Below, piece after piece: positions 22,001 to 34,070 of a DNA stretch of 64,000 nucleotides. Numbering within the stretch: position 1 is the stretch's first letter; every line of letters begins with the position of its first letter. Source of the stretch: Lineus longissimus (Eukaryota; Nemertea; Pilidiophora; Heteronemertea; Lineidae); NCBI RefSeq assembly GCF_910592395.1, contig NC_088317.1, forward strand, positions 6,574,001-6,638,000, given 5' to 3'. Position numbers and translations under genes: made by a program. The notes under the pieces were generated by a model. The model worked only from the letters and a program-made list of their open reading frames with translations. It had not been told where the DNA came from and ran no database searches.

Positions 22001-23519
22001 TTACCAAAGAATCATTTCTTGAGTCCCTTTCTTCAAGCTGTCCTTCCCAGGTGCTTTTAGTGCTGGTGCTGTCCTGACCTAGTCCTCAGGTTTACTTCTT
22101 GTAGTGCAGTGGGGACCAGGATGCTCACTCTTGTCAGTAGTACATGTACATGGCAAATTTCTGTAGCGTAAAGATATGTCGTAATCTCAAAAGTATGTCA
22201 CTTTTGACACTGTAGGATTGAAATATCCAGTCACATTGTCTAGCCAAGACCCAAGATGACTGAGTTACAAGCCATGAATCAGTTGTGGGGAATTTGAATC
22301 ATTGTCACATGACAGAGAAACTGAGCCTCATGATCATCTCAGATGTCCAAATTCACTGACACTGGAATGACTGGACAACTTCTGGAAATGTTCAATCCTA
22401 CTATTTCGAAACTTTCTAATTCCCTGGGTCACACTAATAGCTTACTCGAGTCGTAATTCCCTCATAAGTGTGAATTTATTATATCAGTTCTTGTTTCTTG
22501 AAGGCATTGGAATCTGTTCTTCCTTGCAAGATCATGGCACAGTGCACAACTAAATGACAGATGCACCAGCTCAGGAATGCCCTGAATGGGTGTCACGCCT
22601 TTTGCTTCTGTTGAGTGCAGTGATTACAGAAATAATGAGGGGTACTACAATAATGGTATGCCGATAAAAGAAGCTGGGTAGTCTTAATTGCTGAGGCTGT
22701 GATGTTGCACTGTGCTAGGCTTGATCCTGCTTTGAGGTTGTCATAACATTGAGTGTTGCGAAAAGAAAGAAAGAATTCCCTGAAAGAAATAATTCCTTGT
22801 TTATCTACGTAGGAAAGTACATGTTTTATCTAATGAAGAAATTGGTTAGGAACATTTTGGGACACCTCTTCTTTCAGTTACAACCCTTGGCAAGAAGTGT
22901 GCATCAAATAGAAGAATTGATTTCATTGGATCATCTCTGCCATTTCCATGTATCGGTATGCAAATTTGCTAGAGCATTCTCTTAATTGTATGTTGCATGC
23001 TGATGTAACCTGTGATCTTTCACTGCCCTTGTGCAATAAATATAATCAAAGAACAAATGCTTTTGCTTTCGATCCTTTCTTGAACTACCTTGTTTTTATG
23101 TATTCATAGATCGAGTACTTCATGTAGAGTGGAACCATGAACCTCTGTGGAATGACTCTACCATCAAAAAGGTTCTCGCTGGTTGATTTCTGAGAACAGA
23201 CCACTATGTGGGTAAAGGTATTGGTTTACTTTTCCAACACAATAGAAACCAGGACCTGCAGTGTTGGAGGTGTAAAATTGGATAAAAGTGATAAATGTAG
23301 GCCTTGTGCCCCCCAAAATGAACTAATCGTTTGTATGTTTCTTTTGTGTCGTAATTTCCTCTCCAGATAAGCACAGTTTTCTTGGGAAAACCAATACCTT
23401 TAGCCACCGTGACTTTTGGTGTGTTTTTTCGCACCCATGAGGCTATTCGATGTCATTAGTAGTCCTCCAAGAGCCTATGATTTGTATGCAAGTTATAGTA
23501 CTGCTCATTGACCTCTTTG
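19009..23519. other. Long intergenic stretch without recognised genes
   Basis: ORFs here are short and lack recognisable domains. A GGTTCTCxCTGGTTGATTTC motif occurs at about 19443 and again at about 23171, indicating fragments of a dispersed repeat. Canonical AATAAA signals at 19252 and near 23034 have no gene attached. I see nothing else that I can support. Confidence 0.5.
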
Positions 23520-26500
23520 AAAGAATTTCATGCTAAATCCCTCACCTATCCTTCTTTGAACACTGTAGTATGTGTCAACACCAACACTCTTGAATCCAAC
23601 CGATCGAGGAGTTCATATAAATCGGCCTTTTGTTGGCTGTGCACTAATTCACGGCAGGCGGTATTTGCACCACGCCACCACGGGCACCACGCGACCACCA
23701 CGCGACCACCACGCCACCATGCGAACAGGCGGAGCGATCATAATGACGATATCAAAACAGACCATCAGACCACAGACACTTGAGAGTTGTGGTTACACCT
23801 ACCAATTATAGATGGCATGTTGGTATACTGCGTTGTTGCCTGACGGGATTTACGAGTATTTATTACTTGTTAATGGCATTCGCAAAAAGCAGGGCTATTA
23901 TTAAGCCGCTATACATCCGTGTCCAACCGTTTGTCATGAGAGATCTTATCACACCATTATTAAGAAGAAGAATTCCCAAGCTTTGGAAGCCTAGTGATTC
24001 ACCTTCCCTAAAGAATGCATAAGATTCGAGACATGTCCATTAAAGGGGCACTATAGGCAGCATCTTGGTAGGCAACATAAAGTTACACAAAGTAGCCAGT
24101 GAGTCTCTCACCTCTCACAGTTTGTCCTAACCTAGTCACGCCTGTAACAGGGATACATTCAGTGATGAATCATATAAGACCTAATGCCCTTACTCTGTTT
24201 ATAAGTCAGCTAAAGTTGGCCAATTTGACCCCCTGCTCCTACATAGTCCCCCTTTAATGGGAAACTATAGGCAACAGCTAGGTAGGCAAGATAAAAAAGT
24301 TACACAAAGTCGCCAATAAGGGTCTCTCACACAACAGTATGTTGAAACTATGCACACGTGTTCGAGTGAGTGATAAATCTAACTCCTCCCCCCCCCCCCC
24401 CCCCCCCCAACCCACCCCACCCAAACGAACGGTCACCCCTTTAAAGGGAGAGTATATAACCCACTCGTACTCGTATGGTTTTTGCAGGTCAGTCGTCAGT
24501 TGGAGTAGGTCTAGTTACTCAACGGTAATTCAGTACGTATTTCCGTAGTTGGCGTACGCCTTTATTCCAATAATCCCAAGAACGGGCATCAGAGAAGCTA
24601 GGATAGCAGCCAACTAGATCATCTATAATTGTTTCAAGAAACCATGATCCAATGAATCGACCGCTATTTTGATATCGTCATTATGATCGCTCCGCCTGTT
24701 CGCGTGGTGGCGAGGTGGTCGCGTGGTGCCCGTGGTGGCGTGGTGCAAATACCGCCTGCCCTAATTCACTACACTATACCTGACAAGAATTCTTCCATTT
24801 CGTCCTTCTATGAACAGTGTAGTGGATGTCAACACCAACACGCTTGAAATCCCACCGATTGAAGAGTTGATGTGAATAGGACTTTTGTTGGCTGTGCACT
24901 ATTAATTCACTACAATATACCTGACAAGAATTCTTCCATTTTGTCCTTCTATGAACAGTGTAGTGGGTGTCAACACCAACACTCTTGAAATCCCACCGAT
25001 CGAGGAGTTGATGTGAATCGGACTTTTGTGGGCTGTGCACTAACTCACTACACTATACCTGACAAGAATTCTTCCATTTCGTCCTTCTATGAACAGTGTA
25101 GTGGATGTCAACACCAACACGCTTGAAATCCCACCGATTGAAGAGTTGATGTGAATAGGACTTTTGTTGGCTGTGCACTATTAATTCACTACAATATACC
25201 TGACAAGAATTCTTCCATTTTGTCCTTCTATGAACAGTGTAGTGGGTGTCAACACCAACACTCTTGAAATCCCACCGATCGAGGAGTTGATGTGAATCTG
25301 ACTTTTGTGTGCTGTGCACTAATTCACTACACTATACCTGACATGAATTCTTCCATTTCGTCCTTCTATGAACAGTGTAGTGGATGTCAACACCAACACG
25401 CTTGAAATCCCACCGATTGAAGAGTTGATGTGAATAGGACTTTTGTTGGCTGTGCACTATTAATTCACTACAATATACCTGACAAGAATTCTTCCATTTT
25501 GTCCTTCTATGAACAGTGTAGTGGGTGTCAACACCAACACTCTTGAAATCCCACCGATCGAGGAGTTGATGTGAATCGGACTTTTGTGGGCTGTGCACTA
25601 ACTCACTACACTATACCTGACAAGAATTCTTCCATTTCGTCCTTCTATGAACAGTGTAGTGGATGTCAACACCAACACGCTTGAAATCCCACCGATTGAA
25701 GAGTTGATGTGAATAGGACTTTTGTTGGCTGTGCACTATTAATTCACTACAATATACCTGACAAGAATTCTTCCATTTTGTCCTTCTATGAACAGTGTAG
25801 TGGGTGTCAACACCAACACTCTTGAAATCCCACCGATTGAGGAGTTGATGTGAATCGGACTTTTGTGGGCTGTGCACTAACTCACTACACTATACCTGAC
25901 AAGAATTCTTCCATTTCGTCCTTCTATGAACAGTGTAGTGGATGTCAACACCAACACTCTTGAAATCTCACCGATCGATGAGTTGATGTGAATCGGACTT
26001 TTGTGGGCTGTGCACTAATTCACTACACTATACCTGACAAGAATTCTTCCATTTCGTCCTTCTATGAACAGTGTAGTTGGTGTCAACACCAACAGTCTTG
26101 AAATCCCACCGATCGAAGAGTTGATGTGAATAGGACTTTTGTGGGATGTGCACTAATTCACTACACTATACCTGACAAGAATTCTTCCATTTCGTCCTTC
26201 TATGAACAGTGTAGTGGATGTCAACACCAACACTCTTGAAATCCCACCGATCGAGGAGTTGATGTGAATCGGACTTTTGTGGGCTGTGCACTAATTCACT
26301 ACACTATATCTGACAAGAATTCTTCCATTTCGTCCTTTAATGAACAGTGTAGTTGTTGTCAACACCAACACTCTTGAAATCCCGCCGATCGAGGAGTTGA
26401 TGTGAATCTGACTTTTGTTGGCTGTGCACTAATTCACTACACTATACCAGACAAGAATTCTTCAATTTCATCCTTCTATGAACAGTGTTGTTGTTGTCAA

Positions 26501-26905
26501 CACCAACACTCTTGAAATCCCACCGATCAAAGAGTTGATGTGAATCTGACTTTTGTTGGCTGTGCACTAATTCACTGCACTATACCTGACAAGAATTCTT
26601 CAATTTCGTCCTTCTATGAACAGTGTAGTGGGTGTCAACACCAACACTCTTAAAATCCCACCGATCGAGGAGTTGATGTGAATCGGACTTTTGTTGGCTG
26701 TGCACTAATTCACTACACTATACCCGACAAGAATTCTTCCATTTCGTCCTTCTATGAACAGTGTAGTTGGTGTCAACACCAACAGACTTGAACCAACAGA
26801 CTTGAAATCCCACCGATCGAGGAGTTGATGTGAATTGGACTTTTGTGGGCTGTGCACTAATTCACTACACTATACCTGACAAGAATTCTTCCGTTTCGTC
26901 TTATT
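23520..26905. repeat. 139-140-bp satellite array with 279-bp dimeric units
   Basis: A monomer of 139-140 bp (CACTACACTATACCTGACAA, ATTCTTCCATTTCGTCCTTC, GTGTCAACACCAACAC, AATCCCACCGATCGAGGAGT, GTGCACTAATT) is repeated about 15 times after 24761, with one diverged monomer before 23653. From 24774 to about 25880 two alternating monomer types form four nearly identical 279-bp dimers; distal monomers are simpler and more diverged. The array is interrupted by the element at 23653-24760. The four identical 88-codon minus-strand ORFs are by-products of a 279-bp period divisible by three. Confidence 0.9.
23653..24760. mobile_element. 1.1-kb non-autonomous long-TIR element, MULE-like, 9-bp target duplication
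   Basis: Both ends read GGCAGGCGGTATTTGCACCA inward, and the inverted identity extends about 90-105 bp through GGCGGAGCGATCATAATGAC to GATATCAAAA; the left arm has an extra ACGCGACCACC-type unit. The flanks carry the same 9 bp, CTAATTCAC (23644-23652 and 24761-24769). The unoccupied sequence CTAATTCACTACAC is exactly the satellite monomer sequence. Long TIRs plus a 9-bp duplication fit Mutator-like (MULE) elements; no transposase is present. Inside is an approximate duplication (GGCACTATAGGCAGC at about 24047 and about 24250) and a poly-C run at 24387-24408. Confidence 0.8.
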
Positions 26906-28113
26906 CTCGGCTTAGCACTCAAACTTATGATAAATTTGGCTTCGCCCATAACAATTTCACAGCCAATTTGAACAAATTGGCTTCTTGGTACCGGTAACAA
27001 AGCACTAAAAACAAAGTCACATTTTTCAATAAAATGAGTGTTTTAATCAAATAGATGATATTTACTGACATCCTCTTACAAACAGAACACGACTTCTCCT
27101 TACGCATGTTTCTGAGGGAGTAAGTATGTATCAAGTAAAATGGCCTGATATTTTCAGGATGATTCACTGAAAGCACTGCATTGAACAAATCAACATTTTA
27201 ACAAAAAGCACTGATCATGTTTAAAAAATATTTTTAAAAACTAACCGAACATCAACAAAACACCAACAGCTTCATCATGCTGTTTTAACGGCAATTCTAA
27301 CACCTTCTAACACCTAACACCTTCATGACCAGACAAACTCCCGCTTTATAAAACCCCAGAGATGGCTCATGTAAAAGTATATTTGCAATACATTCTGTAA
27401 GGCCAGAGCTTCCCGAATCAATAGAGAAAATATAGCAACACTGTGACCCCTTAATTTTTCATTGGAAAATGACCCCCCCCCCCCCCAAAAAAAAACCCCA
27501 CAACAACAACAAAACTAAACATCTCAACGAAATCAACCGTTCTATTTCAAGCTTGAAGATAGAGATGGTGTCATTGCCATGTTATCAATATGACCTTGTC
27601 CAATAACTAGGCCACATCTACTTTCTTTGGTTGCAAAGGTTTTGGAGAGTTGGTAATTGGAAACACATGTATACCCTGGAACATTTGTGACCCGTCGCAG
27701 CAAAACCAGGCGCATGTCACACAGAAGATGAGTGTAAGCGCATCATGTAACACGAGACGAAAATATTCTTTATGTGATAAACTGATGTTTATTAACACCG
27801 TAAAAGACTGAAAATATACAAGATGAAAGTATCCTCAGTACAATTACATATATGAACTATTGAAAACACAGTATTAGAAACATGATGACTCAGCCTGGTT
27901 GTGATTTTAGGAGTACCAAGCACACACATATAATGCATACATGAATGCATGCAACAGTAGCTACACAGGCATCACAAAGGCACAAATGTACCTCTAAATC
28001 CTTATCAAACATAAACATTGGAATATATACCATACATGTATTATAACCTCACTAGTTGAGGAAACTGTTAATACAGAACAGCATATAGCTGCAGGAAATA
28101 TATATGGATATGT
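26906..28113. other. Intergenic, nothing coding; contains MITE fragment
   Basis: Apart from a truncated end of the GTGACCCGTCAC MITE family at 27686-27735 (TGTGACCCGTCGCAGCAAAA) and a C/A homopolymer tract near 27474-27497, I see no supported feature. Confidence 0.5.
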
Positions 28114-28527
28114 TAGTCGGGTCAATATACAGTTTGACCCCCAAAAATTGCAACAAAAGGTTTTTCAACTGATTCTGTTAGGTTTTGATGTGCTTTATAA
28201 CATACTAAAAGTCTACCAAAATCCAACCCCCGGAAAAGGGTCATTTTCAAGATGGCGTCCAAGATGGCCGCCAAAACCTCTCAATGGCCATAACTCAGTT
28301 ATTAGTCACTCAAATTTGATGATTTTGGTGTCTATCCATATGTTTTGGGGGTCAAGGAATGCAATGATACAAAAGAAAATGAAATTGGACTATTACATAT
28401 CATAGAAATCCAATATGGCGTCCGAAAATGGCGGCCGACACTTGTTTTTAGCCATAACTCAGTTATTTGTCAATCAAATTTGACAATCTTGGTGTCTATC
28501 CCCAGGTTATTGGGGGTAAGGAACACA
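28114..28527. repeat. Academ left terminal inverted repeat
   Basis: Inverted counterpart of about 33640-34070. It has two internal subterminal repeats about 155 bp apart and the motifs AAGATGGCGTCCAAGATGGC and GAAAATGGCGGC (28424-28435), which resemble YY1 sites. Confidence 0.8.
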
Positions 28528-28716
28528 TTAAGACTATTTTGGATCACACATGGCTATTGCATTATCAAGAAATTCACTATGGCATCCAAACAAGATGATC
28601 GCCAAGGGGGAAGCAGCGCCTATAACACACGCGGGTTCCACCCTGGGATTTGTATTGTCTTGAAACCAATTCAAGAAACCACTTATCACCTTGGTCCATA
28701 GAATATGTTTAGGTCT

Positions 28717-30801
28717 TTAATTGTCAGTCTCCTCCTCATCCTCCTCAATTTCTTTGTTGTTGTTAGGATTGTCACAGTTTTCAGTTTGGCAAGGGCCACA
28801 TGCCGTAGTGCAAGGAAGTCCATAGCGTCTGCAACTGCATCGGGCAGATGTGCATCCTGCTGAACAATTACAATGGATGACCTTTAGAAGTTCATCAGGG
28901 GCAGCGTTCTTGTCTGTCATCACTGGAATCAATCTATCATTTTCCTCCTTCCATCCCCAATCCCTAGGATTCAGTTCGTTTTCCATACCCATCCACACCA
29001 TGACTTGGTAGTAAACACGTAGGCTATGGTATCGTGTGGCTGGAGAAGTTGGGGGAAGTCTTTCTGGGGTGACAAATGCTTTAGCGGTTGCAACTTTCTT
29101 GGTGAAAATGATATGGCGCAGCGATGATAGCGTGTCGTTAGACTTTCCGCCAAAGAGATTAACCATCAGGTCTTGGCCTTGTTCGGATATTTCCTCCGGA
29201 GATTTATTTGGATGAATAAATGTGCTAGCGCAGGACTTCATGACAGGATCAGGTTTCACTAATTTCTGGAAGGCTGACTTTTTGCCTATGCCAAAGATCC
29301 TAGATGTTGAATCACAACCTGTGTAGGCATGAAGAAAGAGCAGCTCATTGCACGCATCATCTCCTAGGGTTTCTTTCAAGAGGTTGATGTTATAGACTTT
29401 GTCCTTGTGGTCCTTTGACTGCTTGTTTGCGTCGGAACGGAAATAAATCGTCTGATTGTCTGTTCTAGCATAGTGTAGCAGTAGGATTAGCAAATCTGTA
29501 TCTTCACCAACCAAAGTTGTGGTACAAGTGCGCGAACGATCAACAGCAGCCTTGACGATATCAACGTCCGCATCCCCTGGCGACTGAATGATGTGGCACC
29601 CTCGTTTAGCAAGTGCCGTGCTGATGAGTCCAATCATCCCTGCCTTGTTTTTGTCACGGGACAGGAAATCCTCCTTTTTCCCGGAAAACTCTGTTTCTGC
29701 CGTGAAGTTAACCAGAGGGTGCGTGTTTTTCCCCCGTCTTTGATGTGTATTGTCCTTTATAGATGGCCCTTCGCCATAACCATCAAAGACAACTGTCGCT
29801 TGACCGTAGTGTCTCACCACGAAGCCTGCATAGGAGTCTGCTATCTGACCATATGTTTGTCCTCTCATCCACGGTACACGGTGCAGCAACGAACCACCAT
29901 CCAACACGTAACAATCTGTTTCAGGTACAGAGTACAGGACCGCCTCACTTGATAAGCCTGTCACATGGTCTCGAATTGCCTGTGCAAGTTGCGGTTTGTC
30001 TGCTTTTCGAAGAATGTTCCTTGTCTCAAAGAGGGCTGGAGGGAAGGGGCTCAGTTCATAACTCAAAACCTCATCCAGGGAAAGATCTCCTGACCTCGAC
30101 ACAACAAGGAAACGTTGGAAAAGGAGAGCAGGATCAATTGTGCGATCAGCAGCAATCTTCACGGCAGAGATATTCCCAAGGGTTTTGGCTCGGTACTTTT
30201 GCTTGAATTTGTAGGCGAATGCCGATTTTCCGATCATATCCTCTATTATCTTGTTCCCAACTGATTCAAAGTCATGTACATTCACATCTTGACCAGCTAC
30301 GATCCCATTGACGATATTCCTCAGAGTAGGATCTGAAGTGAACGGTGAGCAGGCAGCAAGCTTCAATCGAATTTTCTCAAGATCAAATGTATCTCTTTTG
30401 ATTCGCGCTTCAGTGGAGTCTTTGTGTTGCGGACTTGTAGTGTAAGTCAGGTCGGTGAAATCCTGCATCGCACTGTTGTACTCTGAAGTCACGGGTGCAG
30501 ACAATGTCCATAGATTGCGCATGTCCTCAGTCATCCCACTGCCATGAGTAAGACCTCCTGTGCTTTTAAGAGACCTCATCAATGTTTGTTCAATGACAAG
30601 ATCACTACTTAGTCCTGCCCAGAATTGGTTGCTTCTTCGAACAACATGGAATCCGTTAACAAACCTTCTATGCACATCTGGATGTTTCTCCTCAAGGTTA
30701 CTCATTTCTTGCAGATAATAATGCGCAGACCTCAAGTAATTGAAATGACCAGCTGCAATACAGGCAAGCAATCTGAAACGGCCTGCAAATGCATGAGCCA
30801 A
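28717..30801 (-). pseudogene. Academ protein, C-terminal part: XPG/FEN1-like nuclease plus CXC domain
   Basis: 694 codons, open throughout. Residues about 298-513 match the XPG/FEN1 nuclease pattern of acidic residues: VLDGGSLLHR (D301), VVFDGYG (D340), SPGDADVD (D410, D412), VGEDTDLLIL (E433, D434, D436) and YTGCDSTS (D497), followed by the helix-hairpin-helix-like FGIGKKSAF. Such folds cut flapped or bubble DNA with two metal ions. Residues 643-678 (IHCNCSAGCTSARCSCRRYG and on) form a tesmin/TSO1-type CXC zinc domain, a DNA-binding module. An acidic tail ends the protein. This frame continues the 30732-32336 ORF across one single-base shift near 30740-30760, where both frames encode the same expected block, so the true start is upstream and this copy cannot give the full protein without correction. 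Confidence 0.8.
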
Positions 30802-32336
30802 GACCCAGTGCGATCTGCCTTGATCAACATCCTTGCCATTTCAACCATTCGCTGATAGTTCAGCCACAACTGACTAGTCTTAGAGTTCTGAGCAAGTTCA
30901 GATTTCTTCCTCTCCATTTCTCTCTCGAGTTTGATCACAGCATCAGAACAAGCAGCACTATCTGGCGTCGTCTCTCCGGCAAGGAGGGAGGAGTACAACT
31001 CATCAGCTTGAACCAGTAGTGACACAAATTCAGGATCGTCATTGACCATTTCTGATACAAGTAGGCTATGCAGGCACTTGTCAACCAGAAGATGGCCACG
31101 AATTGCTCTCTGGACTGCTTTTCCGGACATCATATGGACAACCGCATTCTCTCCATACACAGTCTCGAGGATGTTCTTCAAACCGGTTCCCTCCATGAGG
31201 CCACCAATAGCCCCCAGCAAATTCATAAGAGTATGGAAACACCCTAACATGAGAACAATGCCTTTCAGGTAGCTGTTTTGCGGTGCGTCAATGATTATTT
31301 CAGCAGCCTTCCAGTACAAGGGCTTGTCAAATGTCACAATAGTGGGCAGCTTGTGCTTCATCGCAAGGTTGCAAACGAAGTCTAATGTGGACAAAATGCA
31401 TGATTTGTCCCCGGAGTACATATTGATCATGGGCAAGAATGTGACCGAGGACTGTCCAGGGTGATGGTTGCCCTGGTGCAAGATATGCATCATGCCTTGC
31501 CAGTTTGGTGTTGCCTGTTGGAAACTGAGGGAGACCTCCCACAGAATATCAATCTTCTTGTCGCAATCTACAAATCTCGGAAGATCCTCAAAGACTACCT
31601 CACGACAAGCATGCTTTGCAAACCTATAGTCAAGTATAGGGATTTTTGTCTTGTTTTCAGCTTTAAGTTCTGAGATGTGTCTTCTGGGATCGAGACGGTT
31701 CATCTGTTTTCCAGGGGTAACAGCGGCTATTACACCCATTCCGTGAAATGTCCCTTTGCCATCGATAGTGATAATGTTGTGATCAACATTATCGGCGGCA
31801 AAGAGGATGGACATCTCTAGCAAGTCTTCTTCTCCACCTAGGACATCGGGCTCCACGCAATCCGCAGCATTCTTTTCAAATCTCAACACTTCACCGTATG
31901 AGCAGCAGAATCCCATTTCATGAAGAGTATCCAGAATAAACTTAGAACGATACAGATGATGGGTTTGCACACCAAGTCCCACTTGTAGCGGAGCAAGGAC
32001 AGCGCGTGGGCGAACTGCCTGAACTATTGCTTGACCAAGTGCCGCAACCTTACGTCTTGTGTCTTTCCCAACGAACAATGTGTCCAGTGCTAGGCGCAGA
32101 GTACTGGGCACGAATGAAAGGGCCGCATCTAGCTTTAAGTCCTGACTACTTGGATACTGATTCGTTATGGAAGAAACCTGAGATTTGATATCACTTTTAA
32201 TCAACCTAGCAGCGGTTTCAATTATCGCACATTTTTGAGACTCTTCGTCCCCTTCCTGACACTTTTTCTTATAGTATGATCTCAGGATATGTGATGTTTG
32301 TTCTCTCATTGTAACAATATCGTCTAAGCCTTCCAC
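30732..32336 (-). pseudogene. Academ protein, central DDE-like transposase region
   Basis: 534 codons. Conserved-looking blocks are FAADNVDHNIITIDGKGTFH (residues 179-198, candidate first Asp), IVTFDKPLYW (candidate second Asp) and LGCFHTLMNLLGAIG, followed by a helical region with LWLNYQRMVEMARMLIKADR. These fit an RNase H-fold transposase core although I cannot prove the catalytic triad by eye. The frame is lost at both ends by single-base shifts (near 32340 to the upstream ORF and near 30750 to the downstream nuclease ORF), with no splice signals at either place. Long open frames between shifts suggest recent damage or sequencing indels in homopolymers. Confidence 0.7.
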
Positions 32337-32742
32337 CTCCGAAAATTGAGTCCTTGTAGCGTTCTTTCAGAAGGGTTTTGAGGAATTGATTACCATATGG
32401 TTCAGAATCAGGGTTAGAAAGAAATCCTTTCATTATCAGCCTCAAAGATGTAACAGATAGCTGTTCCTCATCATTCAGTTCCAAGTAAGAACAAGTTTTC
32501 TGAAACGCCTCCGCCTTATCTTCATCTTTTGGTCGACCAACCTTTCTTCGCTTGGCATCATCTGTACTCTGGAACTCTAGAGGTACAGCCTTGAATGTCC
32601 GGAAGTTAATGCTACAGGAATGCTGATAGAGACCGTCTGCAGCATGTAGATCTCGTAAATAGTATTCAATCCTACTCTTCACAGTAAGTCCCCAATCATC
32701 TGAACGGGATTCACAAACCTCCAATTTGGTCCGTCTGTACAT
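32269..32742 (-). pseudogene. Academ protein, segment between zinc region and DDE core
   Basis: 157 codons read in a third frame. It contains KLEVCESRSDDWGLTVKSRI and a basic patch KRRKVGRPKDEDK. Reading order and overlap (30 bp with the upstream ORF, 68 bp with the downstream one) show it is one segment of a single ancestral protein broken by frameshifts near 32735 and 32340. Confidence 0.65.
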
Positions 32743-33118
32743 TGCTGAAGTGTCCCCTATCTACCTTATCAACTGCACTTCCACAAAATAGGCAATCGGT
32801 TTCACTGTCAAAACCTCCACTCGACTGTCTTGTGGTTCTCTTTGCTGGTACAGAACCACCGGCTTTCCTCTTAAGATAGCACTGAATGTCTTTATCGTTT
32901 ATGTATAGTTTACGACAGCTGCTGTGAACTTCATCAGTGGCTGCAACTATAACATTGTCTTTCCGCTTAACACTGGCTGCATTTATTGTGTTAGCCCCTT
33001 TCTCTGTAATGGCAACGGAGTCACTGGAATCCGCAATCTCCGCTTCGCAGATAGGGCAAATAGCTTGACTGACTGTGCTTGCACTCATTGTTGCATAATG
33101 GCTGAAGGAAATAAACAA
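32711..33118 (-). pseudogene. Academ protein, N-terminal zinc-binding region
   Basis: 135 codons; the likely start is the internal Met at residue 11 (MSASTVSQAICPICEAEI). Cys/His pairs CPIC, HSSC and CLFC suggest a treble-clef-like zinc-binding module of the type found at the N-terminus of these transposases. The ORF runs out of frame after CLFCGSAVDKVDRGHFSN, where the next frame resumes with RRTKLEVC. Confidence 0.65.
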
Positions 33119-33639
33119 AAATGACAGTGAGATATTCAGGTAAACTTATTTGGCACATCAGGGCTATGTTAAAACAATTGTTGTTATGTAGTGTTAATTC
33201 CAACCTATTGCATCTGGCGATACCCCCTCCACATGCCAAAACTGTATGATCAATGGTTATTAGTTTGATTCCAGCAAACTGTATAAATACACTCTTGGCT
33301 TCCCATATTGAGAGGAAGAAATTGAAAACCACATGGCCCGCCACATGGCCTGCTTGAGGGCTTCATATAGGCCCTAAATCGTACAACACAAGATAATAAA
33401 CTACTTCCTCATCTGCAGACCTGCCTTACAATCAGTACTGAGTGTTACAGGAATGATGTTTCAGTGTCAAATTTAGTAATGAAGGGATTATTAGCGGATT
33501 ATCTTGCATTATTTAAGAAGTGGTTTCTTGTAGATTACGAAGATGGCAGCACTGAAAATATGGAAGGTGACAACAGCAAAAATTCTTTACTTACCTGATT
33601 TTCAGGTCTGTAATCATTGAATCTATATGGAAATGGCTT

Positions 33640-34070
33640 TTTTGTGTTCCTTACCCCAATAACCTGGGGATAGACACCAAGATAGCACTGAATGATTTGA
33701 TTCACAATAACTGAGTCATGGCTAAAAACATGTGTCGGCCGCCATTTTCGGACGCCACATTGGATTTCTATGATATGTAATTGTCCAATTTCATTTTCTT
33801 TTGTATCATTGCATTCCTTGACCCCCAAAACATATGGATAGACACCAAAATCATCAAATTTGAGTGACTAATAACTGAGTTATGGCCATTGAGAGGTTTT
33901 GGCGGCCATCTTGGACGCCATCTTGAAAATGACCCTTTTCCGGGGGTTGGATTTTGGTAGACTTTTAGTATGTTATAAAGCACATCAAAACCTAACAGAA
34001 TCAGTTGAAAAACCTTTTGTTGCAATTTTTTTGGGGTTGAGGGGGTATTTGTCATATATTGACCCGACTA
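33640..34070. repeat. Academ right terminal inverted repeat
   Basis: Inverted match to 28114-28527, with about 90 percent or better identity by eye over most of its length, including the subterminal repeat pair and the GCCGCCATTTTC (33738-33749) motif. It is a few bases longer near its outer end owing to T-run and GGGGTT length differences. Confidence 0.8.

Larger units (their letters stand above)
28114..34070 (-). mobile_element. Academ-like DNA transposon, near-complete
   Basis: Inverted termini TAGTCGGGTCAATATA bound a 5.96-kb element, flanked on both sides by TGT (28111-28113 and 34071-34073), a possible 3-bp target duplication. TIRs run about 410-430 bp (28114 to about 28527, and about 33640 to 34070). 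Each TIR contains two diverged copies of a subterminal block (AACTCAGTTATT, TCAAATTTGA, TTGGTGTCTATCC). The single coding unit on the minus strand combines an N-terminal Cys-rich zinc-binding region, a DDE-like core, an XPG/FEN1-like nuclease and a CXC domain. A transposase plus XPG nuclease and a 3-4-bp target duplication are, as I know the family, the signature of Academ. Confidence 0.75.

Noticed and set aside
22749-22985. 78-codon plus-strand ORF as a possible exon
   Set aside because: No similarity that I recognise and no convincing flanking splice sites; length is expected by chance in AT-rich DNA.
24774-25877. Four identical 88-codon minus-strand ORFs
   Set aside because: They are translations of the 279-bp satellite dimer, whose period is a multiple of three. 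They recur only because the DNA repeats, and the diverged monomers of the same array do not keep the frame.
24761-26905. CRISPR-like array
   Set aside because: The repeats are contiguous 140-bp satellite monomers without unique spacers, in a eukaryotic genome.
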